36,086 nucleotides of DNA from an uncultured Synechococcus sp. (GTDB lineage Bacteria > Cyanobacteriota > Cyanobacteriia > Phormidesmidales > Phormidesmidaceae). The stretch covers positions 1 through 36,086 of the forward strand of contig CALDSK010000292.1 of the NCBI GenBank assembly GCA_937911865.1, in the 5' to 3' direction. Below are positions 24,248-32,552 of this stretch, in pieces. Position 1 is the stretch's first letter. The number at the start of each line of letters is the position of its first letter. Position numbers and translations under genes: made by a program. The notes below the pieces were generated by a model that saw only the letters and a list, made by a program, of their open reading frames with translations, was not told the DNA's origin and made no database searches.

Positions 24248-25348
24248 ATGCTGGTACTGCTCACCCGTATACTGCTCTGGGCCTCAGTGGGGCTTTTGAT
24301 CTGGTATATTCTGACGAAAATAATTGACCCCAAATACCTCACGTGGCTAGGGGGCGTCATTTTGGTACTGTTGCTGGTCGCCTCTTTTGCAGCCCCCGAC
24401 GATGGCACGATTCAAATTATCTGGCGCATTTTGTCATTCCCGCTAACTCCGCTGGGGGCAGCCATTGTGTTCTTAGGGGCTGCGCTTAGCGAAGGCTGGA
24501 AAAAGCCCAATGGCCGGTTTGCTGCGATCGCTCTAGGTATTCTTATCTTCTTTAGCATTCCGCTCTCTGCGCAGTGGCTGGTCAGCGATGCTGAACAGGC
24601 GGTTCGCCGCGCCTATGAAAGCCGCGCTGAAGTGTGTGAAGAGGTCTGTCGTACAGATAACATTCCGACTCAAGGAAACCTGGGCGAAGCCGCTGCTATT
24701 GTTGTCTTGGGCGACAGTCAAGATATCGACAAAGCGCTGGCAGTATCCAATACTGAAAATCCTAATGAAGTTTCTATTAATACGGCGCTGGCGCCCAGAC
24801 TAATTTACGCGGCAAATCTCTATCAGCAGTCAGGCGCGCGGCCCTTTATTTTTGTAACGGCTGGAGCGGGTGATGAAGGATCGCCGCAGCGAAATCTAAT
24901 ACGCGGTATTCTCGCTAACTACGGCGTTAATTCGGCAGATATCCGCATCGACAACTCAGGATTTGACGTTCGCGAAGCTGGAGATGAAGTTGAGGATCTG
25001 TTGGTTGATCAGGGGATTATTGCCGACGACGATCGGCGTAGAGAAGATGGCGCGACCAGAAACGACCGCAGGGTGGTGATTGTTGCGCCAGCGATTGTGA
25101 TGTCGAGAGCCGCGCTTACATTCGAAGAAATGAATCTTCAGGTGATTGCAAAACCTACTGATTTCTATACGGCTCGCTTTGAAGATGAGGGCAGCTTGCT
25201 CAGAAGGCTCCCCGATTTGCTGCCCAGCGTTGACGCACTGCAAATTACGACCCGCTATTGGAATGAGCTGCTGACTTCTTTGTACTACTTCCTGCGAGGC
25301 TGGCTACCAGACTTCAACTTTGGTTGGGACTCTAGCATCGAGATTTAA
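24248..25348 (+). CDS. YdcF-like (DUF218) membrane protein
   Basis: This 366-aa protein has about four N-terminal transmembrane helices (residues 3-20, 29-49, 57-80, 93-110), then a soluble DUF218/YdcF-type domain (about 150-320). That domain shows AAAIVVLGDSQDIDKALAV, ALAPRLIYAANLYQQSGARPFIFVTAGAGDEGSPQRNLIRGILANYGV and NSGFDVREAGDEVEDLL. YdcF/SanA-like domains are linked to cell-envelope integrity and vancomycin resistance (SanA, ElyC), but the activity is not known. The C-terminal half may have another helix near YFLRGWLPDF. GAGAGACGG precedes the ATG. The gene stands alone, with 124 bases before the ABC transporter. Confidence 0.82.
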   Translation: MLVLLTRILLWASVGLLIWYILTKIIDPKYLTWLGGVILVLLLVASFAAPDDGTIQIIWRILSFPLTPLGAAIVFLGAALSEGWKKPNGRFAAIALGILIFFSIPLSAQWLVSDAEQAVRRAYESRAEVCEEVCRTDNIPTQGNLGEAAAIVVLGDSQDIDKALAVSNTENPNEVSINTALAPRLIYAANLYQQSGARPFIFVTAGAGDEGSPQRNLIRGILANYGVNSADIRIDNSGFDVREAGDEVEDLLVDQGIIADDDRRREDGATRNDRRVVIVAPAIVMSRAALTFEEMNLQVIAKPTDFYTARFEDEGSLLRRLPDLLPSVDALQITTRYWNELLTSLYYFLRGWLPDFNFGWDSSIEI

Positions 25349-25516
25349 ATCGAGATTGAACAGCATTAGGCGTTAGTAAGAAAACGGCTACCTGCTTACG
25401 AACTTCGCTGCTGGAATTGCTGAAGGCACTCCGTCAAAGTATCAGTAACCTGTGTAACATAATGAGGGGCTATGTGTGTACATCGCAGAGGCCCCTTTGC
25501 TGTTGCTTCCTTTCCC

Positions 25517-27259
25517 ATGGCTCAATCAAAATTTAACCGACTCGCTGGCTATCTTAAGCCTCACTGGAAGCAGGTTTCACTAGGCCTGGTAGCGTTGCTG
25601 GTGGTCAATGCGCTGGGGGTAACCATTCCCCTGATCATTGGCTACATTGTCGATGAGCTAACGGTTGCTTTTACCTTCGATCGCCTGCTGCTTTATGTCA
25701 TTGCAGTTTTACTGCTGGCAAGTGTTATGTGGGTGATTCGTATGGCCTCGCGAATCTTTTTGTTTGGTGCGGGGCGACAGGTTGAGTTTGATCTCAAGCA
25801 AAGAATTTTTCAGCATTTACTGACATTAGAACCTGCCTACTTTGGTCGTAATACGATCGGCGATCTGATTAACCGGGCGACCAGCGATGTCGATAATATT
25901 CGTCGGCTGTTGGGGTTTGCCGTGCTGAGTATGGCAAATACGCTGTTTGCCTATGTGATGATCGTGCCTACGATGGTGGGCTTAAACGCGAGCGTGGCCT
26001 TCTTTTCGCTAGCGGTTTATCCGCTGATGTTTGGTGTGGTTGCTATCTTTGGCAGTCGGTTGCGCAAACAGCAGCTAGACGTCCAAGAAGAAATTTCTAA
26101 TCTGAGCGATCTGATTCAAGAGGATATGGGCGGCATTTCGCTGGTTAAAATCTATGCTCAAGAAGAGAACGAGCGGCGGGCGTTTGCCAGGCGAAATCAA
26201 GGGCTTTTGACCGCTAATCTGGCGCTTGCCAAAACGCGCAATACGCTTTTTCCGCTGTTAGGTGGATTCGCTAGCTTGAGCCTCGTAATTGCTTTGGGGA
26301 TTGGGTCTCAATCGATTATTGCCGGTCGGCTGTCGCCGGGTGATTTTGTGGCGATTATTTTGTATATTCAACAGCTCGTTTTTCCGACGGCGCTTTTGGG
26401 TTTCACAATTACGGCTTATCAACGCGGCGAAGTAAGTTTAGACCGGATCGAAGCTATTTTCGAGGCTCGGCCTAAAATTCAAGACAATTCACGGGCGATC
26501 GCGCTTCCTCGTCCGATCGGTCGCTTGCAGGCAAAGGACCTAACCTTCACCTACCCGGGCTCGAAAATGACTGCTTTAAACCGCGTTAGTTTTTCAATCG
26601 AGCCCGGGCAAACGGTGGCGGTGGTGGGTCCAATCGGCTCAGGTAAATCGACCTTGGCTATGGCCCTGCCTCGCCTGTTAGAGATCGATCGGCAGCAGCT
26701 GTTTCTAGATGGTCACGATGTGACTGACATAGCGCTGGCGGATTTAAGGGGTGCGATCGCCTTCGTCCCTCAAGATAGCTTTCTTTTTAGCACCACAATT
26801 CAAAACAACATTCGCTACGGCGACCCTCTCGCCGAGCGACCTGCCGTTCAGTATGCTGCCAAAGAAGCTCAGCTGCACGGCGAAATTCTCAATTTTCCCC
26901 AGCAGTACAAAACCTTGGTTGGCGAGCGCGGCATCACCCTTTCTGGCGGCCAGCGTCAGCGCTCAGCACTATCGCGAGCGCTGCTGGTCGATGCGCCGAT
27001 TTTAGTTCTCGATGATGCGCTCTCTAGTGTAGATAATCAGACCGCAACTCAGATTTTGGCTAATCTCTCGAATGAGGTCCAAAAGAAAACGGTGATTTTT
27101 GTGTCGCATCAGATGTCTGCGGCAGCTTCATGCGATCGCATTCTTGTGATGGATCAAGGCCACATTGCCCAATCGGGCACTCACGATGAGCTGGTTGCTC
27201 AGCCTGGCCTGTATCAAGATCTTTGGAATCAGCACAAGCTTAAAGAGGTGCTTCAGTAG
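25517..27259 (+). CDS. ABC exporter half-transporter (degenerate Walker B)
   Basis: This is a membrane-fused ABC exporter half, about 580 aa. The permease domain (about residues 15-290) has six predicted helices. The ATPase domain (about 330-570) has Walker A GPIGSGKST, the Q-loop VPQDSF, the signature LSGGQRQR, Walker B LVLDDALSSVD, and the H-loop SHQMSA. The catalytic Glu after Walker B is Asp (LDDA). This marks the degenerate site of heterodimeric exporters such as MdlA or TM287, whose partner has the intact Glu. No partner gene lies in this window. Family position resembles MdlA/YheI multidrug-type exporters. The ATG at 25517 is preferred; an ATG at 25472 would add 15 residues, with GAGGGG very close to it. 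It ends convergent to the YHYH gene. Confidence 0.94.
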   Translation: MAQSKFNRLAGYLKPHWKQVSLGLVALLVVNALGVTIPLIIGYIVDELTVAFTFDRLLLYVIAVLLLASVMWVIRMASRIFLFGAGRQVEFDLKQRIFQHLLTLEPAYFGRNTIGDLINRATSDVDNIRRLLGFAVLSMANTLFAYVMIVPTMVGLNASVAFFSLAVYPLMFGVVAIFGSRLRKQQLDVQEEISNLSDLIQEDMGGISLVKIYAQEENERRAFARRNQGLLTANLALAKTRNTLFPLLGGFASLSLVIALGIGSQSIIAGRLSPGDFVAIILYIQQLVFPTALLGFTITAYQRGEVSLDRIEAIFEARPKIQDNSRAIALPRPIGRLQAKDLTFTYPGSKMTALNRVSFSIEPGQTVAVVGPIGSGKSTLAMALPRLLEIDRQQLFLDGHDVTDIALADLRGAIAFVPQDSFLFSTTIQNNIRYGDPLAERPAVQYAAKEAQLHGEILNFPQQYKTLVGERGITLSGGQRQRSALSRALLVDAPILVLDDALSSVDNQTATQILANLSNEVQKKTVIFVSHQMSAAASCDRILVMDQGHIAQSGTHDELVAQPGLYQDLWNQHKLKEVLQ

Positions 27260-27261
27260 GT

Positions 27262-27291
27262 TAGGAGACTTTTTTATTTTTCAGTCTCCTA
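27262..27291. terminator. Hairpin between convergent genes
   Basis: TAGGAGACT (27262-27270) and AGTCTCCTA (27283-27291) are perfect nine-base arms around an A/T-rich loop. The element lies in the 35-base gap between the stop of the ABC exporter and that of the YHYH gene, the position expected for a bidirectional terminator. A T-tract lies in the loop and not after the stem, which lowers confidence. Confidence 0.55.
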
Positions 27292-27294
27292 TCG

Positions 27295-28380
27295 CTAATG
27301 TCGGCAGGCTTCTATCGTCTGCCCTGGTTCACCTGCAACCGTTTGGTACTCAAACTCCCAACAATCTTCTGAAGTTTGGCGATACAAGATTGCGCTGGTT
27401 GCTCCAGGCGTTGTTGAAGAATCAAAAGCCAACCGATACTCGCCGTTTTCACTTTCTCTAAAATCCGTGACAAGTGTTGAGACAGGCTCACCATAGCTAC
27501 CCCCAAGCGGACTAGGTGTGCCCTGTGCCAGCGCATCGAAAGAGCCAGGTTCTATCTGCAGTGCAGGGTCAAAAGATCCGTGATGGCAACCCACAACATA
27601 GGGCGGGGTTTTGGTTGTGAAATGGACAAATTCACCTTCGGGTAGCTGGAGCGCGTTGCAAGTATCTAGGGCGTCATCCGGTAGGTAACTCAGGTCGCTG
27701 TATCTACCCCGTCCATAATAGTCGTCTCCCCCTTCACCGAAATAGACGGGGGTGCCATCTAGGCCAAAGGCAATCGGGAGTTCTGGATTGTGCTCATCCA
27801 TCAAACAAACCGGCGCGTAATGGTAGTGATAGTCTTCGCCTTGCCCGGAATGGCCTCCGCATTGGTCTAATTCGCCCTGCACAACGGTGTCATTGCGCTC
27901 CTCGTAGTTATCGAGTGAAGTTGAAACATCAGGTCGGCGCTCGTAATGAAAAATGGGTACCCCATCAACTGCAACTGCGATGGGTCCACGCGCACTCGCT
28001 TCAACCGGATCAGCTAGCCAATCGGGGGAAAGCGGAATCCGCCAGTGATAATCGTAGGGAACCGCAACTCTTCGGATCCAGGATGTGATGCCGACCATCG
28101 GGAGATCTTCGCTACTACCAGATGTCAAATCAGGAAGACCTGTCGCGGTGACCTCCAGGAAATCAGCAGTACAGTTAGTGGTCACAGGATCGAGGTGTAA
28201 TTCAAAAGCTGCTTCATAGGTTGTGCAGTCTGCTGTAGTTGGCAAACTCTGTCCCAAATCGGTTGGTAAACTTTGCTTCACACTAGAGCAGCCCCAGATT
28301 AGAAGCACCATGGCTATCGCAAGCTTGGCTACACGCACAATTTGACGTGTCTGTTTATTCTGTTGTGTTGGCATAGTCAA
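27295..28380 (-). CDS. YHYH-domain lipoprotein
   Basis: The 361-residue protein carries a YHYH domain (about 100-270), with the naming motif at CGGHSGQGEDYHYHYAP (174-190) and neighbouring PLSPDWL, IAVAVDGVPIFHY, GLDGTPVYFGEGGDDYYG and CHHGSFD. A lipoprotein signal is likely: RQIVRVAKLAIAMVLLIWGC, with Cys31 as the acylation site, although Trp at -2 of the lipobox is unusual. It would be exposed at the cell envelope. YHYH proteins have no settled biochemistry; the His-rich motif suggests metal binding (inference). The gene sits 90 bases downstream of a CDF metal exporter on the same strand, which supports a metal-related role. A Cys-rich pattern (Cys52, 70, 174, 192, 241, 265) suggests disulfides. 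Confidence 0.87.
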   Translation of the reverse strand: MTMPTQQNKQTRQIVRVAKLAIAMVLLIWGCSSVKQSLPTDLGQSLPTTADCTTYEAAFELHLDPVTTNCTADFLEVTATGLPDLTSGSSEDLPMVGITSWIRRVAVPYDYHWRIPLSPDWLADPVEASARGPIAVAVDGVPIFHYERRPDVSTSLDNYEERNDTVVQGELDQCGGHSGQGEDYHYHYAPVCLMDEHNPELPIAFGLDGTPVYFGEGGDDYYGRGRYSDLSYLPDDALDTCNALQLPEGEFVHFTTKTPPYVVGCHHGSFDPALQIEPGSFDALAQGTPSPLGGSYGEPVSTLVTDFRESENGEYRLAFDSSTTPGATSAILYRQTSEDCWEFEYQTVAGEPGQTIEACRH

Positions 28381-28470
28381 TTTCTTTCCTAAACAACCCG
28401 GGCTACATCTTCTTTATCTAAACGCGCTGGGCCACATCGAGGCTCACTGCTTTTGTCTCTTTTGTCTCTC

Positions 28471-29496
28471 TTATTTTTCTTGCTTGTCTCTTCTGTCTCC
28501 AGTGTCAGGTACGGCTCTAACCACTGTTGAACCTATGTAGGGCACATGGGATTTTAGCTGCTTGTCTACGGTATTAGTAATCTCTTGCGTTTCCTGGAGG
28601 GAAAGGTTAGGCGCTAGCATGATGTCCATCTCCACATGGAGCCGATGTCCTAGCCAGCGAGCTCGCAGATTTGCGATACGGCTGTCGCCACGCGCCGCGA
28701 TCGCTTTAATTTCAGACACATGACTAATGGCATGGTGGAGCGAGTCTAGGACCTCTGGTTCTACGCCATCGAGCAAGCGGTTAAGAATTGTCTGCCCTGA
28801 CTCCCAAACAATTTTGAGCAATACGGCTGCGATCGCTAACCCAATCACCGGATCAACCCAGGAGTAGCCCAAACTAGCACCCACCGCGCTGAGCAATACC
28901 GCCAGACTGACCAACCCATCTGCCATAGCGTGGTAGCCATCGGCTATCAGGGCAGCACTATTGATTTTCCGCCCTACCCGAACGCGGAAAACAGCTACAG
29001 TTTCGTTGCCGATGAAGCCAACGAAGCCGGCGATGGCTAAGGCGCCCAAATGATGCAGAGGCTGAGGATGGTAAAACCGCTCTACAGATTCATAGGTGGT
29101 AATGATGGCACTCAACAATACAATCGCCACAATTATGACGCCTGCCAAGTCTTCTAACCGGGCAAAGCCATAGGAAAATCTTGGTGTTGGTTTGCGTCGA
29201 GAGATTAGGAATGCCACCCCTAACGGTACGGCGGTCATTGCATCTCCTACGTTATGAATCATATCGGCTAGGAGAGCAACACTCCCAGAAAGCCAAAATA
29301 CCGCCGCCTGTACGATGGCCGTGGATAGCAAACCTACCAAAGACAATTTCACAGCCCAGATTCCTGAGGCAGAACTCGCTATTTCCGGATCGATGACGCC
29401 GTGGGTGTGGGTACTATCGCCATGATGATGGGGGTGAGGTTCCACCTTGAGTTTGGTGAGTTGAGGAACCTCAGTAGAACTGGAAAGTTGTGTCAT
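28471..29496 (-). CDS. Cation diffusion facilitator (CDF) transporter
   Basis: This divalent-metal/proton antiporter (CDF family) likely exports Zn or a similar metal. It starts with a His-rich cytoplasmic tail (HPHHHGDSTHTHG, about 21-33). Six transmembrane helices follow. The transport site is visible as ADMIHNVGD in helix 2 (His81, Asp85) and AALIADGYHAMADG in helix 5 (His189, Asp193), the Hxxx-D pattern found in zinc-type CDFs. The C-terminal domain (about 235-325) has EVLDSLHHAISHV and RWLGHRLHVEMDI, typical of the dimerising, metal-sensing domain. The ATG at 29496 is chosen; an upstream TTG at 29592 would add 32 residues, including a 5-codon repeat. The gene precedes the YHYH lipoprotein gene, probably in one transcript. 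Confidence 0.93.
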   Translation of the reverse strand: MTQLSSSTEVPQLTKLKVEPHPHHHGDSTHTHGVIDPEIASSASGIWAVKLSLVGLLSTAIVQAAVFWLSGSVALLADMIHNVGDAMTAVPLGVAFLISRRKPTPRFSYGFARLEDLAGVIIVAIVLLSAIITTYESVERFYHPQPLHHLGALAIAGFVGFIGNETVAVFRVRVGRKINSAALIADGYHAMADGLVSLAVLLSAVGASLGYSWVDPVIGLAIAAVLLKIVWESGQTILNRLLDGVEPEVLDSLHHAISHVSEIKAIAARGDSRIANLRARWLGHRLHVEMDIMLAPNLSLQETQEITNTVDKQLKSHVPYIGSTVVRAVPDTGDRRDKQEK

Positions 29497-29525
29497 AGTA
29501 CTTGTTGAAATAGTACTTGTTGAAA
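29496..29525 (-). repeat. 15-bp tandem repeat at the CDF start
   Basis: Two copies of TAGTACTTGTTGAAA (29496-29510, 29511-29525) lie directly before the CDF ATG. If translation began at the upstream TTG they would encode STSTI-STSTM. Otherwise they sit in the leader where they would displace a ribosome binding site, which is indeed missing there. Confidence 0.8.
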
Positions 29526-29661
29526 CAGGACATTCATCCAGGCATACGTTAAGTAGACAATAAGTAGCCAGTCGTCCTGTTGGTAACTTCAAATTAGCTA
29601 GAGGGCGGTCAGCTCGCTAGAGCACCGCACTATAGCAACAGCAACTCGACAGATGCTACAG

Positions 29662-29751
29662 CTGAGCATAAAAAAAGCTCAGAAAGTTGCCATGTGCCAA
29701 ATGACTAAAGCTCTCTTAGTCATACGTCATGTGTCCAATAGCCAAACTTTC
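29662..29751. repeat. Two structured intergenic inverted repeats
   Basis: CTGAGC-ATAAAAAAA-GCTCAG (29662-29682) is followed by a larger imperfect hairpin. The outer arms are GAAAGTT (29682-29688) and AACTTTC (29745-29751), with inner arms ATGACTAA (29701-29708) and TTAGTCAT (29716-29723). The element lies between the stop of the alpha/beta-hydrolase gene and the start of the CDF gene. It could be a terminator region or a MITE-like element. Confidence 0.5.
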
Positions 29752-29848
29752 TCAATACCGGACCAAAGGCTAGAGTTCGTGATTAATTTTTGATGGGGTG
29801 AGTCCGTATCTAGGCTTTCTCCGATGACTCAGGATAGTGTGTCTCGAA

Positions 29849-31729
29849 CTAATAGCCCGCGCGATCGCCCTCATCCCAAATTCCCAACACGTCTCGGTTG
29901 TACCGCTCAGCCGCTAACAGCATCTGAATATTTCGAGACTCACACAGTTGGGAGAGCGCTTGCAGCTCTTGCTGAGTCACCGCCAGCGACTGTGTGCCCG
30001 CTGGTGCCTCATTTGATAAAGACGCTAAAAAAGGTCTAAAGCCCAAACAGGCCAGACCATAAATTAGCTGCTTAGTCACGTAGGCTTCAGGCTTTTTTTG
30101 CTGTGCTTTATCCGGTTCGCCAGAATAAAAATAGCCGCCGTGATTGTCAATCTGGCCAGTGACCATTGCCCATATCAGCCAACCGTAGTCGAAAAAGTTG
30201 AGCGATCGCTTACCCAAGCCGTAGCTCAGCAAGGCCACCTTTTTATTGGCCTGTCCATCCTTAGCCGTCAGAAACTCGTAATAGTCCGTACAGTCAAAAA
30301 CGGTAAACAGCTCAGCAATTGGCTTTTGTCCGGGTGCCAAGATATTCCGCTGACGATGGCTCAAGGACTGGTCTTTCAGCATGTGCAAATACTCCAAAAA
30401 TGAAGACACGCCGATTTTTTCTTTCTGCTCGGTTCGATAGTCTACCGTTCGATAGTCTACTGTCGTCGGCTCAACGCCTCTTTGACCCGCTCGCGGTTGC
30501 ATATCGATCATTTGCTCACCCTCGGCCGCGCTAGCGTCTAGGTTCACAATGCCGTACCGAGGCTGATTGTGGTCTGCTTTCTGGTCTGTTTTTAGGGGCG
30601 ATCGCACCACTACATTTCCTAACCGATAGCCCCCCTCTCGTGTTCTCGCTGGAAAGCTGGCATAGTTGGCCGCTGTAGAGGCCAGCTTCAGCGCCATATC
30701 GCCCTCATTACTAAACAAATAAGTCTCTTCAAACCGTCGCAGTGACGAACTCAAAAAATTGGCCCGACTTGAAATAATTGCCTCAGCCGGAATGTCAGGA
30801 GAAACCAGCACAAGCCGCCCGAGCGAAAAAACATTACCAATATCTGGCGACGGCGCTTTTGCACTATCGCCCGTATCCAGATTGCCAATTGCACTGGTAT
30901 CAAATACATCTGAGAGAATGCGAACGGTATTAGACACCACAAAGCCGCCCATACTATGGCCAATAAACGACAGCTTAATGCGACGATTCTTCGAACAGCT
31001 AGGATTCGCCACTACCGTTTTATCGATTTGCCGAATCAGCTCGACTAAATCGGGAACGCCAAAGTTACTCGCCCTGTAAGAATCTCGCAGATAGCCGACT
31101 ATCCTCATCAGAAAGAGTGTGATCACCAAAGCTGCAACCAGTACTGCCGCAACCAAGACGCCGATACTGGCGATTTCTACACCAATAGGAGGAGATACGC
31201 CGTCGGTTAAAACCGCGATGCTTGCCGTCACGAGTATGGCAAGGGCGGTTACTACAGTTGTTTTAAGCGCTGTCGGCAGTGACCGGAGCGCATATAGAAA
31301 CTTGTTTGCGATGCGATCGCTACCGCCGCCATTAATCTGTTCAGAAGGCCAGCGATAGCCGATTAGCACTAATCCATCAGCTTTGCGATCGCAATTTTGG
31401 GCAATATGGTCTCTAATATCTTGATACCATCGCTTAGTGCCACTGCCCGGTGAGTCATCTGTTTGAAAGCATCCCAGCGCTGTATTGTAGCCATGTACAA
31501 CAATCAAAATCTCGGGATAGTCTTTCTCGCTCAAAAACTGTGCAATCTGGTCAATGCAACCCTGCGGATTTGCAACATCGTTGATACCGTCTTCTACATT
31601 ATTAGGCGCTGTACTGCCGACAAAATAAGCGGGAAAAGGAAAGGTTAGCGGCGGTGCTGATAAAGGCGGTAGCGGAATTTTTTCAACAGAGAGCAGGTAT
31701 TTTCCCTGTGAGATGTTGGTGTATGCCAC
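29849..31729 (-). CDS. Alpha/beta-hydrolase with an internal membrane hairpin
   Basis: The 626-residue protein has an alpha/beta-hydrolase fold of the DUF900-like type. The oxyanion-side motif is LIVVHGYN (75-82), then LIGYRWPSEQ, and the nucleophile elbow is SFIGHSMGGFVVSN, with Ser259. Between them two transmembrane helices are inserted (about 155-175 and 183-210), so the enzyme is membrane-bound with both parts of the hydrolase on the same side. Later parts (LGRLVLVSPDIPAEAI, about 310; EYLHMLKDQSLSHRQ, about 450) complete the fold, but the catalytic Asp and His are not certain. The C-terminal 180 residues are unusual for the family. The substrate is unknown; an esterase or lipase is the safest general call. 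The gene lies alone on the minus strand. Confidence 0.82.
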   Translation of the reverse strand: MAYTNISQGKYLLSVEKIPLPPLSAPPLTFPFPAYFVGSTAPNNVEDGINDVANPQGCIDQIAQFLSEKDYPEILIVVHGYNTALGCFQTDDSPGSGTKRWYQDIRDHIAQNCDRKADGLVLIGYRWPSEQINGGGSDRIANKFLYALRSLPTALKTTVVTALAILVTASIAVLTDGVSPPIGVEIASIGVLVAAVLVAALVITLFLMRIVGYLRDSYRASNFGVPDLVELIRQIDKTVVANPSCSKNRRIKLSFIGHSMGGFVVSNTVRILSDVFDTSAIGNLDTGDSAKAPSPDIGNVFSLGRLVLVSPDIPAEAIISSRANFLSSSLRRFEETYLFSNEGDMALKLASTAANYASFPARTREGGYRLGNVVVRSPLKTDQKADHNQPRYGIVNLDASAAEGEQMIDMQPRAGQRGVEPTTVDYRTVDYRTEQKEKIGVSSFLEYLHMLKDQSLSHRQRNILAPGQKPIAELFTVFDCTDYYEFLTAKDGQANKKVALLSYGLGKRSLNFFDYGWLIWAMVTGQIDNHGGYFYSGEPDKAQQKKPEAYVTKQLIYGLACLGFRPFLASLSNEAPAGTQSLAVTQQELQALSQLCESRNIQMLLAAERYNRDVLGIWDEGDRAGY

Positions 31730-31870
31730 TGAACAGATATTAAATTACTGTAGATAGAATCTATCGCGATGTTCAAGCTTACCTGGCGAGTTGTAAAGCG
31801 TTTGGCGCAATCGTTGAGTAAACGTTACTTAGGACGTCGAAAACCCTATTGTTTTACCGAGTATCAGAGA

Positions 31871-32428
31871 TTACTCAGCTTGCCTGTCCCAAGGGACGAC
31901 TGAGAAAAAGAAAAGCGTCAATGCCATAATCAGGCCACTGCTGAAAAACTGCCAGCTGGATGTGTAGCCAAGACCCGCAATTGCACCCAAATGCACCAGA
32001 CAAGTCGCCGTAAAACAGCGAGAGCGCATTCCAATAGCCATGGCTCCATAGCCGATTGAGCACAGGCCCAGCCAAAGCAAGCATAGATGCAACAGAATCA
32101 ACGTGCTGCTGTAAAAAATACCGTAGGCGGTGGCAATCGTGCCTGCTGTCATCAGCGCGGCCCAAAGAAAAACAACCCAGCGAAGTTTCGCACTGCTGGC
32201 GATTGCCCATGTCAACCCCGATGTAGCCACAATGCCTGCACCTGTCAATGCGGCGTCCAGGATGGCCTGGGTGGTCCAGCTCATCGCAGAAAACTGTCCC
32301 ATCGAAAACATGATTAGCGTTAAAGCGCCCCACACAAGAAAAGCCCGATCAATCTCTGTAAAGCAGATGCTAGGCAGTATATTGGCCGAGAAAGGCTTTG
32401 AGAAGTTGCTAGAACCAACAGTCATCAT
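31871..32428 (-). CDS. Small membrane protein of unknown function (185 aa)
   Basis: I do not recognise the family. The sequence has about five or six hydrophobic segments, such as AFLVWGALTLIMFSMGQF, LDAALTGAGIVATSGLTWAIA, WVVFLWAALMTAGTIATAYGIFY, LILLHLCLLWLGLCSIGYGAMAIGM and FFSSGLIMALTLFFFSVVPW. The N-terminus (about residues 1-25) is polar, the C-terminus short and charged. It reads as an integral inner-membrane protein. The ATG at 32428 begins MMTVGSS; the second Met is an alternative. It lies between the hydrolase and a SulP-like permease, all on the minus strand, with gaps of about 120-140 bases. No functional motif allows a guess. Confidence 0.72.
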   Translation of the reverse strand: MMTVGSSNFSKPFSANILPSICFTEIDRAFLVWGALTLIMFSMGQFSAMSWTTQAILDAALTGAGIVATSGLTWAIASSAKLRWVVFLWAALMTAGTIATAYGIFYSSTLILLHLCLLWLGLCSIGYGAMAIGMRSRCFTATCLVHLGAIAGLGYTSSWQFFSSGLIMALTLFFFSVVPWDRQAE

Positions 32429-32552
32429 GACATTTGCTATGAGTAATGGTCTATATCTCGATTAGACAGCACGAGAGGCTACGTTAAGCGCTACGAAAGG
32501 CTGACTCATGGCTAACTTATGGCTCTTGTCTGAATGCCAGATGAGAGCGCTG

